Shown: positions 32,349-39,767 of the stretch, piece by piece
Numbering within the stretch: position 1 is the stretch's first letter
Layout: each line of letters starts with the position of its first letter
Assembly (NCBI GenBank): GCA_964543545.1
Contig: CAZIYT010000001.1
Coordinates: 372,001-436,000 of the forward strand
Source of the DNA: UBA4416 sp964543545
GTDB lineage: Bacteria; Bacteroidota; Bacteroidia; B-17B0; Aurantibacillaceae
Reading direction: 5' to 3'
DNA: 64,000 bases
Made by a program: the position numbers and the translations under genes
The notes under the pieces: generated by a model
Seen by the model: only the letters and a program-made list of their open reading frames with translations
Told to the model about the DNA's origin: nothing
Database searches by the model: none

Positions 32349-32930
32349 ATGAATACACTCACATCAGCCAGAAAAGTAAGAACATTGTTCACGGTCTTCG
32401 CATTTATAGGCGCTATCGGCATGATGAATGCCCAGCTGTATAAAAACAAGGAGGGTGCCGGTATCATTTCATTTTTCTCAAAAGCACCTTTAGAGGATAT
32501 TGAGGGCGTTAACAAAAAAGTAACCATGGTATTGAAAACCACCACCAACGACGTACAGTTCGGTGTGACCATGCTCAATTTCAAATTCCCCAAACCCCTG
32601 ATGGAAGAGCACTTTAATGAAAATTATGTGGAGTCGGACAAATACCCGATCTGTACCTTCAAGGGCAAGATCAATGAAACGATCGATTATGCCAGGGACG
32701 GCGAATATAAGGTAACCGTAAAAGGTACGATGGACCTACACGGTGTTGCCAAAGAAGTGGAGATCCCGGGAACGCTCACCATCAAGGGCGGTAACATCCT
32801 GATGAACTCAAAATTCAAGATCAAAGTAGCGGATTATAAGATCAAGGTTCCTTCTATGTATGTGCAGAATATTGCCGAAGAAGTAGAGGTAACGGTAAAC
32901 GGTACACTAGAGCCTTTCGTGAAAAAATAA
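32349..32930 (+). CDS. YceI-family periplasmic protein
   Basis: 193 residues from the ATG at 32349, which begins a proper signal peptide (LFTVFAFIGAIGMMNAQ); an upstream in-frame start lacks one. The YceI lipocalin-like beta-barrel domain is recognised by IISFFSKAPLEDIEGVNKKV, VQFGVTMLNFKFPKPLMEEH and FNENYVESDKYPICTFKGKI, with DYARDGEYKVTVKGTMDLHG following. Members bind isoprenoid chains such as ubiquinone precursors. Here it is encoded just before a DUF5777 outer-membrane-like barrel, a pairing common in Bacteroidota, suggesting a joint role at the envelope. Confidence 0.94.
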   Translation: MNTLTSARKVRTLFTVFAFIGAIGMMNAQLYKNKEGAGIISFFSKAPLEDIEGVNKKVTMVLKTTTNDVQFGVTMLNFKFPKPLMEEHFNENYVESDKYPICTFKGKINETIDYARDGEYKVTVKGTMDLHGVAKEVEIPGTLTIKGGNILMNSKFKIKVADYKIKVPSMYVQNIAEEVEVTVNGTLEPFVKK

Positions 32931-33048
32931 GCACGCCCCGGCAGCTACCGGGCTCAGCCACAGCGGAAGAAATAGATTGTTAACAGAAAAACGGGGCCGG
33001 TGGTTTCCGTTTTTTTTGTATATCTTTGAAAATCAAAATTCAAGCTAT

Positions 33049-33996
33049 ATGGTAAAACCATTTATTTTTTGTTTGTCCTGTTTTGCAGCATTGTCTTCTT
33101 TTGCCCAGGAAGATCTTTTAGATTTAGTGAAGGATGAGGCCAAAAACGAGCCTCCCAAAAAAGTATATGCGACGTTCAAAACCACCAAGATCGTCAGCGC
33201 CCAAAGTACGGAAACTGTAAAAAAGCGTAACCTGGATTACAGGATCACGCACCGTTTTGGCAATATCTACAACAGCTCCACACCAAACCCGCTCAATGAT
33301 GCGGCTCATACGGCCTTCGGGATGGATAACTCCACGGATATCCGCATGTCGTTCGATTATGGGATTACCGATGAGCTCACCGTAGGGATTGGCCGCAGCA
33401 AGTTCAGGGAAATGAACGATGCGGTGGTGAAATGGAGATTCCTGACGCAGCGCGAAGACAATAAAATTCCGGTATCGGTTTGCTTTTATGGCAATGTAGG
33501 CTACACCTCCATGACACCGGCCAACCTGTATGCAGGCACGATCCGCCCTGCCAAGACCAACGAAGCGCACCGTTTTCAATATTGCAGCCAATTGCTCATT
33601 GCCCGCAAATTCAACAACAGCCTGTCCCTGGAGCTGATCCCGACTTATGTGCACCGCAATTTCATCAAGCAGCAGGTAAATACGAAAAACGGTGTGGAAG
33701 ACCAGAACGGCCTCTTCTCCCTGGGTATTGGCGGGCGCGTGAAGCTGAGCAAGCGTTTTGCACTGGTAGCCGATTACTTCTATAATTTCTCGGAGTTCCA
33801 GAGGGATAACCCGGCAGGATTTTACAATCCCTTATCCGTAGGTGTTGAGATCGAAACCGGCGGACACGTCTTTCATATTAATTTTTCCAATTCGCCGGCA
33901 ATCCTCGAAAGCAGTATGCTGACGACAACCCAGGATACCTGGACCAAAGGACAGATCAAGCTCGGCTTCAATATTTCGAGGTGGTTTGCCTTGTAA
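33049..33996 (+). CDS. DUF5777 family beta-barrel protein
   Basis: 315 residues from the ATG at 33049, which gives a signal peptide ending Ser-Phe-Ala-Gln. The body has the alternating aromatic strands of an outer-membrane barrel and the family signature LDYRITHRFGNIYNSS then HTAFGMDNSTDIRMSFDYGI; the last strands end in an aromatic residue pair near the C-terminus (NISRWFAL). DUF5777 proteins occur beside YceI and cytochrome genes. TATCTTTG at 33021-33028 gives a possible -7 element of its own promoter. Confidence 0.93.
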   Translation: MVKPFIFCLSCFAALSSFAQEDLLDLVKDEAKNEPPKKVYATFKTTKIVSAQSTETVKKRNLDYRITHRFGNIYNSSTPNPLNDAAHTAFGMDNSTDIRMSFDYGITDELTVGIGRSKFREMNDAVVKWRFLTQREDNKIPVSVCFYGNVGYTSMTPANLYAGTIRPAKTNEAHRFQYCSQLLIARKFNNSLSLELIPTYVHRNFIKQQVNTKNGVEDQNGLFSLGIGGRVKLSKRFALVADYFYNFSEFQRDNPAGFYNPLSVGVEIETGGHVFHINFSNSPAILESSMLTTTQDTWTKGQIKLGFNISRWFAL

Positions 33997-34005
33997 GCTA
34001 TAAGC

Positions 34006-34755
34006 ATGCCCCTGTTACAAACAACAGATACCATCAGGCGCGCAGCTGTTTCCGTTTTCAGTGATCATGCGCTACAGCCGATCGATGCCACTCCCGTTTT
34101 CAGGAGCGGCACGCCCTACTACTGGCCTATTGTGCTGTTGTTCCTCGTGTTCAGCATCTATGTTTACCTTAACTTTACAAACCCTAAAAAGCTCCTGCAG
34201 GTTTTCCTGTCGGTATACAGCAACCAGGCATCCAAGCAGCTTTACCGCGAAGATTACCGCTTAACGAAAAGTACTTCGGTGCTCTTATCCCTGGCTTTTG
34301 TAATGGTGATGGCCTTCCTGCTCTTTGTTACTAACAATTACTTCGGGTTTATCCTGCAGGGCCTTCAGCCTTTGAAGCAGTTTCTTTTCTTTACCGCCCT
34401 GATTCTGCTGATGTACATCGTCAAACTGTCGTCCAATTATTTCATCAGCTTCAGTACCATGAGCCAGGAGCTCAACAATGAATACATCTACAACGTATTT
34501 ATTTCCTGCCAGACACTGGGCGTTGTGCTGCTTCCCCTGGTGATCTGCATCCAATTCTCCAGATATCCTACAGAATGGTTCCTGTATCCTGCGATCATCC
34601 TCTGCGGGGCATTCTATATCGTACGGTTCATAAGGGGCTTTATTATCTCAGTCATTGAACAAAACGTTGGGATTTTGTATATTTTTTTGTACCTTTGCGC
34701 ACTTGAAATCTTACCTCTCCTGGTACTGATAAAATTTTTACTGGTTAATTTTTAA
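34006..34755 (+). CDS. DUF4271 domain-containing membrane protein
   Basis: 249 residues with about six membrane helices, beginning YYWPIVLLFLVFSIYVYLNF and ending LCALEILPLLVLIKFLLVN. DUF4271 proteins are encoded directly before hemD in many Bacteroidota, as here (one base between stop and next ATG), so the arrangement is conserved. Function unknown; a membrane role related to tetrapyrrole or envelope metabolism is only a guess. The last part of the gene also contains the promoter for hemD (34666-34697). Confidence 0.92.
   Translation: MPLLQTTDTIRRAAVSVFSDHALQPIDATPVFRSGTPYYWPIVLLFLVFSIYVYLNFTNPKKLLQVFLSVYSNQASKQLYREDYRLTKSTSVLLSLAFVMVMAFLLFVTNNYFGFILQGLQPLKQFLFFTALILLMYIVKLSSNYFISFSTMSQELNNEYIYNVFISCQTLGVVLLPLVICIQFSRYPTEWFLYPAIILCGAFYIVRFIRGFIISVIEQNVGILYIFLYLCALEILPLLVLIKFLLVNF
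34666..34697 (+). promoter_or_regulatory. Internal promoter for the hemD-like gene
   Basis: GTTG (34666-34669), 20 bases, TACCTTTG (34690-34697) fit the phylum's promoter consensus and lie inside the 3' end of the DUF4271 coding region, 59 bases before the hemD start. It would allow hemD-rnpA expression independent of DUF4271. Confidence 0.6.
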
Positions 34756-34756
34756 T

Positions 34757-36070
34757 ATGGCTATCACGAAAAAAAAGGCTGTTAAAGTAGTTTCAAAAGC
34801 TAAAGCTACTAAAGGAAAAAATGTAACGGTGACTAAAAAGAGCCCGAAGAGCGCAGCAAAAAAGGCGACCCGCCCGGCGGCGTCTAAAACATCTCCTGCC
34901 AAATCCGCTATTAAAAAAGCCACGCCGAAAGCAGCACCGAAAAAGGTGGTGAAGAAAGCAGCGGCTCCAGCTAAAAAAACGACTTCGACATCACGCCGGG
35001 TCGTGACAGCTCCCAAGGCGAAAGTGGCTCCGGCTAAAAAGGCTGCCACTAAAGCTTCGACCAGCTCAGCCACCAAAGCGGCTAAGCCTGTTGCGAAAAA
35101 AACAGCCCTTCCTGCCAAGGCTCCGGTAAGCGCAACCACCAAAAAAGCAGTTGCCGAGCCTAAGATCAAAAAAACGGTACAGCCCGAAGTAAAGCCTGCT
35201 GCTGAAACCGCGAAGCCGGTTGCCAGCACTGAAAAAATGGTGAAAGTAGGTGTGAAAACCAAAAAACAGCTGGTGGCCGTAGCTCCTCAGCCGGTGATCG
35301 AGGTTTCCAACCATCCTAAAACCAAAGTAAAAACACTCCTGATCTCGCAACCGAAACCGGAAACCGAGAAAAACCCATACTACGATCTTGCCAATAAATA
35401 CAGCCTTATCGAAACCTTCCGTCAGTTCATCAAGATCGAAGGGCTTCCGGTAAAGGATTTCAGGGCACAGCGCATTGATATTTTAGAGCACAAAGCGGTG
35501 ATCCTCACCAGCCGCATGGCGGTCGATCATTTCTTCAGGATGTGCAACGAGATGCGCGTGACCGTACCTGAATCGATGAAGTATTTCTGCATCAACGAAG
35601 CCACAGCCTACTACCTTCAGAAATATATCCAGTACCGCAAACGCAAGATCTTTTTCGGTCACCAGACTATCCAGGACCTGGTAGATGTGATCCGGAAGAA
35701 CAGGGACGAAAAGTTCCTGCTTCCTGCCGCCGACGTGCAGAAAGAGCAGATCGTGGATTTTCTCGACGCGCTCAATATCAAATACACGAAAGCGATCATG
35801 TACCGTACGGTGAGCGCCGATCTTACGGATATTAAAAACCTGAACGAATACGATGTGCTGGTGTTTTTTACACCGGCGGGGATCCGTTCCCTCAAGCACA
35901 ACTTCCCGAACTTTGTACAAGGGAATACGCGCATTGCCTGCTTCGGCGTGGCTACCGCCAACACCCTGCTCAAACACGGCTACCGCCTCGATATTTACGC
36001 GCCAAACCCGAAAAACCCAAGCATGTCGGGAGCGCTGGATTCCTACATTAAAGAAGCCAATAAACGGTAA
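34757..36070 (+). CDS. hemD: Uroporphyrinogen-III synthase with long Lys/Ala-rich N-terminal tail
   Basis: 437 residues. Residues about 1-185 are low complexity, rich in Lys, Ala, Pro and Thr (SKATAKKAxK-like units, histone-H1-like) with no recognisable fold. The uroporphyrinogen-III synthase domain (about 190-437) begins VKTLLISQPKPETEKNPYYD and continues VILTSRMAVDHFFRMCNEM, KYFCINEATAYYLQKYI, VLVFFTPAGIRSLKHNFPNF and CFGVATANTLLKHGYRLDIY. The enzyme closes and inverts ring D in haem synthesis. The catalytic half alone would be of usual size (about 250 residues), so the tail is an addition. A palindrome encoding RRVVTA lies in it at 34991-35006. Neighbours: DUF4271 and rnpA, a conserved context. 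Confidence 0.93.
   Translation: MAITKKKAVKVVSKAKATKGKNVTVTKKSPKSAAKKATRPAASKTSPAKSAIKKATPKAAPKKVVKKAAAPAKKTTSTSRRVVTAPKAKVAPAKKAATKASTSSATKAAKPVAKKTALPAKAPVSATTKKAVAEPKIKKTVQPEVKPAAETAKPVASTEKMVKVGVKTKKQLVAVAPQPVIEVSNHPKTKVKTLLISQPKPETEKNPYYDLANKYSLIETFRQFIKIEGLPVKDFRAQRIDILEHKAVILTSRMAVDHFFRMCNEMRVTVPESMKYFCINEATAYYLQKYIQYRKRKIFFGHQTIQDLVDVIRKNRDEKFLLPAADVQKEQIVDFLDALNIKYTKAIMYRTVSADLTDIKNLNEYDVLVFFTPAGIRSLKHNFPNFVQGNTRIACFGVATANTLLKHGYRLDIYAPNPKNPSMSGALDSYIKEANKR
34991..35006 (+). repeat. In-frame palindrome inside hemD
   Basis: TCACGCCGGGTCGTGA encodes the Arg-Arg-Val-Val-Thr-Ala core of the HemD tail (residues about 79-85). The related 16-base palindrome in ligD at 45438-45453 encodes the same hexapeptide, and intergenic relatives lie at 11827-11893 and 14686-14701. 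The TCACG/CGTGA ends are perfect; the middle departs from the others. Confidence 0.55.
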
Positions 36071-36139
36071 TACGGGCTGCCTGCCTTAGAGTAGAGGTAC
36101 TTTGAGATAAGCCAGGCTAAACTCAATGATACTTCTCCC

Positions 36140-36529
36140 ATGGATTTTACTTTTGATAAGACCGAACGGCTGTGCAGCAAAAAAGCGCTGGACGAGCTGT
36201 TCTCGGGAGGAAAGTCCAAAAGCGCTTTCCCGGTTAAAGTCATTTACAAATCCAGTGTGTATGAAAGTCCTTTCCCGGCACGGGTTGTATTTATCGTTCC
36301 CAAGAAAAAACACCGGCGCGCCAACAAGCGCAATACCATACGCCGACGCATGCGCGAGGTATACCGCCTCAACAAGCATACGCTCTATGCATCGCTCGGA
36401 AACCAGAAGCTGGACATCATGTTCGTGTACCTCAGCACCGAGGTTTCGGAATACCAGCAGATCGAAACAGTGATGCGCTCCCTGATGGAGCATGTGGGGA
36501 AGGCTGTTCAATCGCAGGTATCATCATAG
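36140..36529 (+). CDS. rnpA: Ribonuclease P protein component
   Basis: 129 residues, normal length. RnpA binds the RNA subunit and the pre-tRNA 5' leader. The start TFDKTERLCSKKALDELFSG and the RNP-binding helix KKKHRRANKRNTIRRRMREV (with the conserved RNxxxRxxRE pattern) are clear, as is the last strand MFVYLSTEVSEYQQIETVM. It is 69 bases downstream of hemD; this order is common in Bacteroidota, where rnpA is not in the rpmH-dnaA region. Confidence 0.95.
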   Translation: MDFTFDKTERLCSKKALDELFSGGKSKSAFPVKVIYKSSVYESPFPARVVFIVPKKKHRRANKRNTIRRRMREVYRLNKHTLYASLGNQKLDIMFVYLSTEVSEYQQIETVMRSLMEHVGKAVQSQVSS

Positions 36530-36600
36530 AACACGCATCAGAGACAGATAAGAACGCTGATGACGCAGATGGATGTGAGAAGCTCCATACTGCTTTGTTA

Positions 36601-36640
36601 CTTCTTATATGATCTTCTATGCCTTATATGGTTTAAAAAA
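36601..36640 (-). repeat. Inverted copy of the CATATAAG repeat
   Basis: CTTCTTATATGATCTTCTAT followed by GCCTTATATGGTTTAAAAAA is the reverse complement, with few changes, of the segment TTTTTTGAACCATATAAGGC then ATAGAAGGTCATATAAG in the permease operon repeats at 55452-55732 and 60574-60792. It lies in the 305-base gap between rnpA and a small exported-protein gene. Confidence 0.6.
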
Positions 36641-36669
36641 TAGAACACTGCTCAATGGGACTAAGGCCT

Positions 36670-36777
36670 TTTGAAAGACGGGTCCCGTTTCAAATTCAAA
36701 ACAGATCCCGGCATACGCCGGGATTAATTCGACCAGCGTCTTTCGATTCGGCTGGCGCCTCCCGAAAGACGGGTCTC
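36670..36777. repeat. Cluster of palindromes with a direct repeat
   Basis: TTTGAAAGACGGGTCCCGTT (imperfect palindrome), ATCCCGGC-ATAC-GCCGGGAT hairpin, and CCAGC...GCTGG stem follow one another. GAAAGACGGGTC occurs twice, at 36673-36684 and 36764-36775, bounding the block. No gene lies here; the block resembles decayed REP-type elements. Confidence 0.5.
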
Positions 36778-36780
36778 ATT

Positions 36781-36812
36781 AAAAAAGCCATTCACTGTGC
36801 AGTGAATGGCTT
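36781..36812 (-). terminator. Terminator of the small exported-protein gene
   Basis: GCCATTCACTG-TG-CAGTGAATGGC, a nearly perfect palindrome, followed on the minus strand by TTTTTTAATG. It lies just after the minus-strand stop at 36835. Confidence 0.85.
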
Positions 36813-36834
36813 CCGGAAATAAATTGCTTTACTC

Positions 36835-37116
36835 TTAGTTGATTTTAATGCAACCGTCTTTAATTTCGATGTTAGCACCGGTTTTAACTTTTACCTCGCC
36901 GCAGCTCGTGATAATCACTGCTTCTGTAGCACCACCCTGGATAGTTACGCTTGAAGTTTTGCTGCCGTCGAATGTTACTTCTTTTGTGCTGCCGTCAATT
37001 TTCACTTTGAAGGTGCTGGCTTTAGAATCTTTGTTTTGGTAGCGGATAGTTACTGCGCTGAATGCGGTTGATACTGCCAGAGCTACTACAGCTACACTAA
37101 GGATTACTTTTTTCAT
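36835..37116 (-). CDS. Small exported protein of unknown function
   Basis: 93 residues. Signal peptide MKKVILSVAVVALAVSTAFS; the mature part of about 73 residues is a Lys/Thr/Ser-rich beta structure with strands such as SAVTIRYQNKDSKASTFKVK, SSVTIQGGATEAVIITSCGE and a C-terminal EIKDGCIKIN; it has two Cys which could form a disulphide. It looks like a small periplasmic beta-sandwich. It is followed by a strong terminator and stands alone. No family recognised. Confidence 0.85.
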   Translation of the reverse strand: MKKVILSVAVVALAVSTAFSAVTIRYQNKDSKASTFKVKIDGSTKEVTFDGSKTSSVTIQGGATEAVIITSCGEVKVKTGANIEIKDGCIKIN

Positions 37117-37204
37117 GAGGTTTTTGATTTTAGGTTTTTGTAATTACGTTTATATAAATATATAAAATAATTTAACTAAGAAACACGCATGAAAGAATTT
37201 TCAC

Positions 37205-38014
37205 CTAAACATTACCTAAAAGGCACATGGTATCGAGGCTAGGACTTGGACTTCCGCCCCTGTTTTCGATGGTCACGGCAAAGGCTTTGGCACCGGCAAT
37301 CAGCTTCATTTTCTGAAAGGCAACGCCATTCTCCAGGCTGATCACACCGGCATCCACCGGCTTTCCGTCTACAATGGCCCAGAGCTGGTATTGTTTCGAA
37401 TCAGGGCTTGGTGGCAGGGCGCTAGCATTGAAGTACAGCTCCTGTGTAGAAGGGTTCCAATGTACCATCGCCGATTTGGAGGCCAGTGAATTCATGCCAC
37501 TCAGGGGAATGGCTTTCATGCCCGGATCGGATACGATGCTGAAATTAGCCGCCAGCTTATTCATGGATTCTTTCTGAGCTTCCATTTCCACGGTGAGCAT
37601 GGTTTTAGAAGCGCTGGCATCCGCCAGGCGATTTTCGACATCGGCGATCCTGTTTTGCAGGGAATAGATATACATCCCGCAACCGATCAGTAAGGCTACG
37701 CTGGCAGCAATGCCGATCCTGTAAAAATTAAGATTCCCGCCCGACACCGGGGCATTCAAAGGAACAACAGCAGGCTCAGGCTTTTCCTCGCTGAAGCTAA
37801 GCTGCGAGGCGATCGTTTGTTTCAGGTCTTTGCGTATAGGCGGTGTATGCTGTGGCGCCAAGCCGATCAGCGATTCCTCGATGAGCTCTATCTCTTTCAG
37901 CAGCTCGGGGTGTTTGGCACACATATCCCTGACCATAGAAGCTTCCTCCTCTGTAGTCATCCCTAACACATAGCTCTCTAATAAGCCTGAGGATATGATC
38001 TGCTCTACGTTCAC
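37205..38014 (-). CDS. Anti-sigma factor (RskA family)
   Basis: 269 residues, GTG start that overlaps the sigma-factor stop (GTGA), so the two are coupled. The N-terminal zinc-less anti-sigma helices include SGLLESYVLGMTTEEEASMV and CAKHPELLKEIELIEESLI; a membrane helix lies at about 90-110 (IGIAASVALLIGCGMYIY), then a coiled-coil and the periplasmic RskA domain with KQYQLWAIVDGKPVDAGVIS near 205-230. It holds the ECF sigma factor at the membrane until a signal triggers its breakdown. Confidence 0.94.
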   Translation of the reverse strand: MNVEQIISSGLLESYVLGMTTEEEASMVRDMCAKHPELLKEIELIEESLIGLAPQHTPPIRKDLKQTIASQLSFSEEKPEPAVVPLNAPVSGGNLNFYRIGIAASVALLIGCGMYIYSLQNRIADVENRLADASASKTMLTVEMEAQKESMNKLAANFSIVSDPGMKAIPLSGMNSLASKSAMVHWNPSTQELYFNASALPPSPDSKQYQLWAIVDGKPVDAGVISLENGVAFQKMKLIAGAKAFAVTIENRGGSPSPSLDTMCLLGNV

Positions 38015-38583
38015 TGCAAAATTTCTTTTTTCGTTAATTCTCTTAATGTTATAATCGCCTGCCGCACTTTCGTTTTCACAGTCCCCAGGGGGATGTTGAG
38101 CTTCTGGGAAATCTCTTCCTGCGTGTAACCCTGGAAATAAGCCAGATCAATGATCTGCTGCTGATCTTCCTTCAGGCCGGCGATAATGGTTTGCAAGCCT
38201 ATGTTTTCGTGGGAATTGTTTTCGGCAAACATACTATTTCGATGATATACGTTGTCGGTTGCCTCCTGGATTTTATTTTTAATTTTTTCGTGCCTGGAGC
38301 GTGTGCTGTCTATCGCCATGTTGCGCGCAATGTTCAGCATCCAGGTATAAAGGCGTCCTTTTGCCTCGTCGTAGGAAGCAAAGTTATTCCAGATTTTAAC
38401 AAATACATTCTGTAAAACGTCTTCTGCTTCTTCCTGGTCGTTGACAATGTTATAGATAATACTGAAGAGCGCTTTCGAGTAATTGTCGTACAGATAGGAA
38501 AAAGCCTTCTGGTTCTTTTCCCTGATCAGCACAATCAGCTCTTCCTGAGTATAAGTGACTTTTTTTATGGCCGTTATTTTCAC
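38011..38583 (-). CDS. ECF-type RNA polymerase sigma factor
   Basis: 190 residues, GTG start at 38583. Region 2 appears as AFSYLYDNYSKALFSIIYNI and NDQEEAEDVLQNVFVKIWNN with the -10 recognition helix YTWMLNIARNMAIDSTRSRH. Region 4 is LKEDQQQIIDLAYFQGYTQE then EISQKLNIPLGTVKTKVRQA, the -35 binding helix-turn-helix. Its anti-sigma gene overlaps its end. Two genes on the opposite strand (38750, 39197) start 166 bases away and could be targets: the gap contains a palindromic CCTGTTTCAGG followed by AACGTATCTG that might be an ECF promoter (guess). Confidence 0.95.
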   Translation of the reverse strand: MKITAIKKVTYTQEELIVLIREKNQKAFSYLYDNYSKALFSIIYNIVNDQEEAEDVLQNVFVKIWNNFASYDEAKGRLYTWMLNIARNMAIDSTRSRHEKIKNKIQEATDNVYHRNSMFAENNSHENIGLQTIIAGLKEDQQQIIDLAYFQGYTQEEISQKLNIPLGTVKTKVRQAIITLRELTKKEILQ

Positions 38584-38749
38584 GAAATATAGGTGATTAT
38601 TCCCATAAAAAAAAGCGATGCTTTCATTAAGGCCACTGACGGAAATGGGAAATGTTAAAAGCCTGTTTTAATTCCGGTGAATCCAAAATTTAACAGTTTC
38701 ATGAAATCCGCTCCTGTTTCAGGAACGTATCTGTAGGAAATCATCTATC

Positions 38750-39172
38750 ATGAAAAAGTCATTAGCAAAAACCGGAAAGGTTCTTCTTGTAACCCTATCC
38801 CTGGTACTCATCGGCGTACTGGTATGGGCCAACTGGAACCCACGTACTTATACTGAGAAGATCGTAGGCGACACCCGTTTTATGAGCTACGATATTTCCG
38901 GAGCTTCGTTGGATGATGTTTCTTTCCTTGAAAAGAAGATCAGTCTCATTAAAGGCGTATCCAGCTGCTCCATCAATGGAAGTAAAAAGATTGCCGGCAT
39001 TATCTTCTATACCGATATTCTTTCTTCCGATCAATTGCGTGATGCACTAACGACTGTACTCCAACATCCGGTAGCTGAAAAAGCCGTGCCGGTAAAAACA
39101 GGCGGATGCCCTGTGGGCGGCATCAGGTATTTTATGCTCGGCCTCAAAGAAGCCCTGTGTTTTCGCTCTTAA
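38750..39172 (+). CDS. Membrane-anchored protein, HMA-like ferredoxin fold (uncertain)
   Basis: 140 residues. One N-terminal membrane helix (VLLVTLSLVLIGVLVWA) precedes a periplasmic domain of about 105 residues with an alternating beta-alpha pattern (FMSYDISGASLDDVSFLEKK, IKGVSSCSINGSKKIAGIIF, SSDQLRDALTTVLQ). Spacing is reminiscent of heavy-metal-associated domains, though the CxxC motif is absent; single Cys occur in SSCS and GGCPVGG and near the C-terminus. It lies 24 bases upstream of the truncated-haemoglobin lipoprotein gene and divergent from the ECF sigma gene. Function unknown. Confidence 0.8.
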   Translation: MKKSLAKTGKVLLVTLSLVLIGVLVWANWNPRTYTEKIVGDTRFMSYDISGASLDDVSFLEKKISLIKGVSSCSINGSKKIAGIIFYTDILSSDQLRDALTTVLQHPVAEKAVPVKTGGCPVGGIRYFMLGLKEALCFRS

Positions 39173-39196
39173 TCCTTAACCAATAAAATCAATCCT

Positions 39197-39694
39197 ATGA
39201 AAAAAATCACCCTCGTGCTAGCCGCTACAGTAGTTGCTTCACTCCTCAGTATCACCGGCTGTAAAAAGAAAACGGAAACGGTAACAGAAACAGTTTATGT
39301 TGATAATACACCGCCTCCGGGACCTCCAAGCTTATACACCCGTTTGGGTGGCGTGGCGGCCATTACGCTGGTCACGGATAAGTTCATCAACAACTGTGCT
39401 ACCAACAGCTTCATCGGGCCGCGCTTTGCCTCTACGGCTTCCGATCCCAACCGACTGCGCGTATTCCGCTTCAACCTCATCGACCAGATCTGTGCAGGTA
39501 GCGGCGGGCCTTGCCAATATAAAGGCGTAACGATGCTGCAGGCTCACCAGGGCATGAACATTACCAATGCCGAGTTCGATACTTTAGTGGGACAGTTGGT
39601 AAAAGCCATGACATTTTATAACGTGCCGGCTACCGAACAAAACGAACTGGCAACGATCCTCCTGCCGATGCGCAGCGATATCGTAGGGCATTAA
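39197..39694 (+). CDS. Lipid-anchored truncated haemoglobin (group I-like)
   Basis: 165 residues. Signal peptide with lipobox Ile-Thr-Gly-Cys near residue 22, followed by KKKTETVTETVYVDNTPPPG. The globin domain of about 115 residues begins SLYTRLGGVAAITLVTDKFI, has the conserved block GGPCQYKGVTMLQAHQGMNI (with the proximal His in AHQG) and ends DTLVGQLVKAMTFYNVPATE and LPMRSDIVGH. Truncated globins bind O2 or NO; a lipid-anchored, probably periplasmic form is uncommon outside this phylum. Its partner gene is 24 bases upstream, and a terminator follows. Confidence 0.88.
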   Translation: MKKITLVLAATVVASLLSITGCKKKTETVTETVYVDNTPPPGPPSLYTRLGGVAAITLVTDKFINNCATNSFIGPRFASTASDPNRLRVFRFNLIDQICAGSGGPCQYKGVTMLQAHQGMNITNAEFDTLVGQLVKAMTFYNVPATEQNELATILLPMRSDIVGH

Positions 39695-39720
39695 GCAATC
39701 TGGTTTAGAACAAAACGAAA

Positions 39721-39756
39721 AAATCCCGTTACACAGATCTTGTAACGGGATTTTTT
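39721..39756. terminator. Bidirectional terminator between globin and folC genes
   Basis: AAATCCCGTTACA, 7-base loop, TGTAACGGGATTT with T-runs on both strands; the genes on either side converge. Confidence 0.9.
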
Positions 39757-39767
39757 ATGATGTAAAA

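Noticed and set aside
34738..35262. 174-codon minus-strand frame, hydrophobic-looking
   Set aside because: Antisense of the Lys/Ala-rich hemD tail; Lys/Ala codons read as Phe/Leu/Ser/Gly on the other strand and give a false membrane-like protein.
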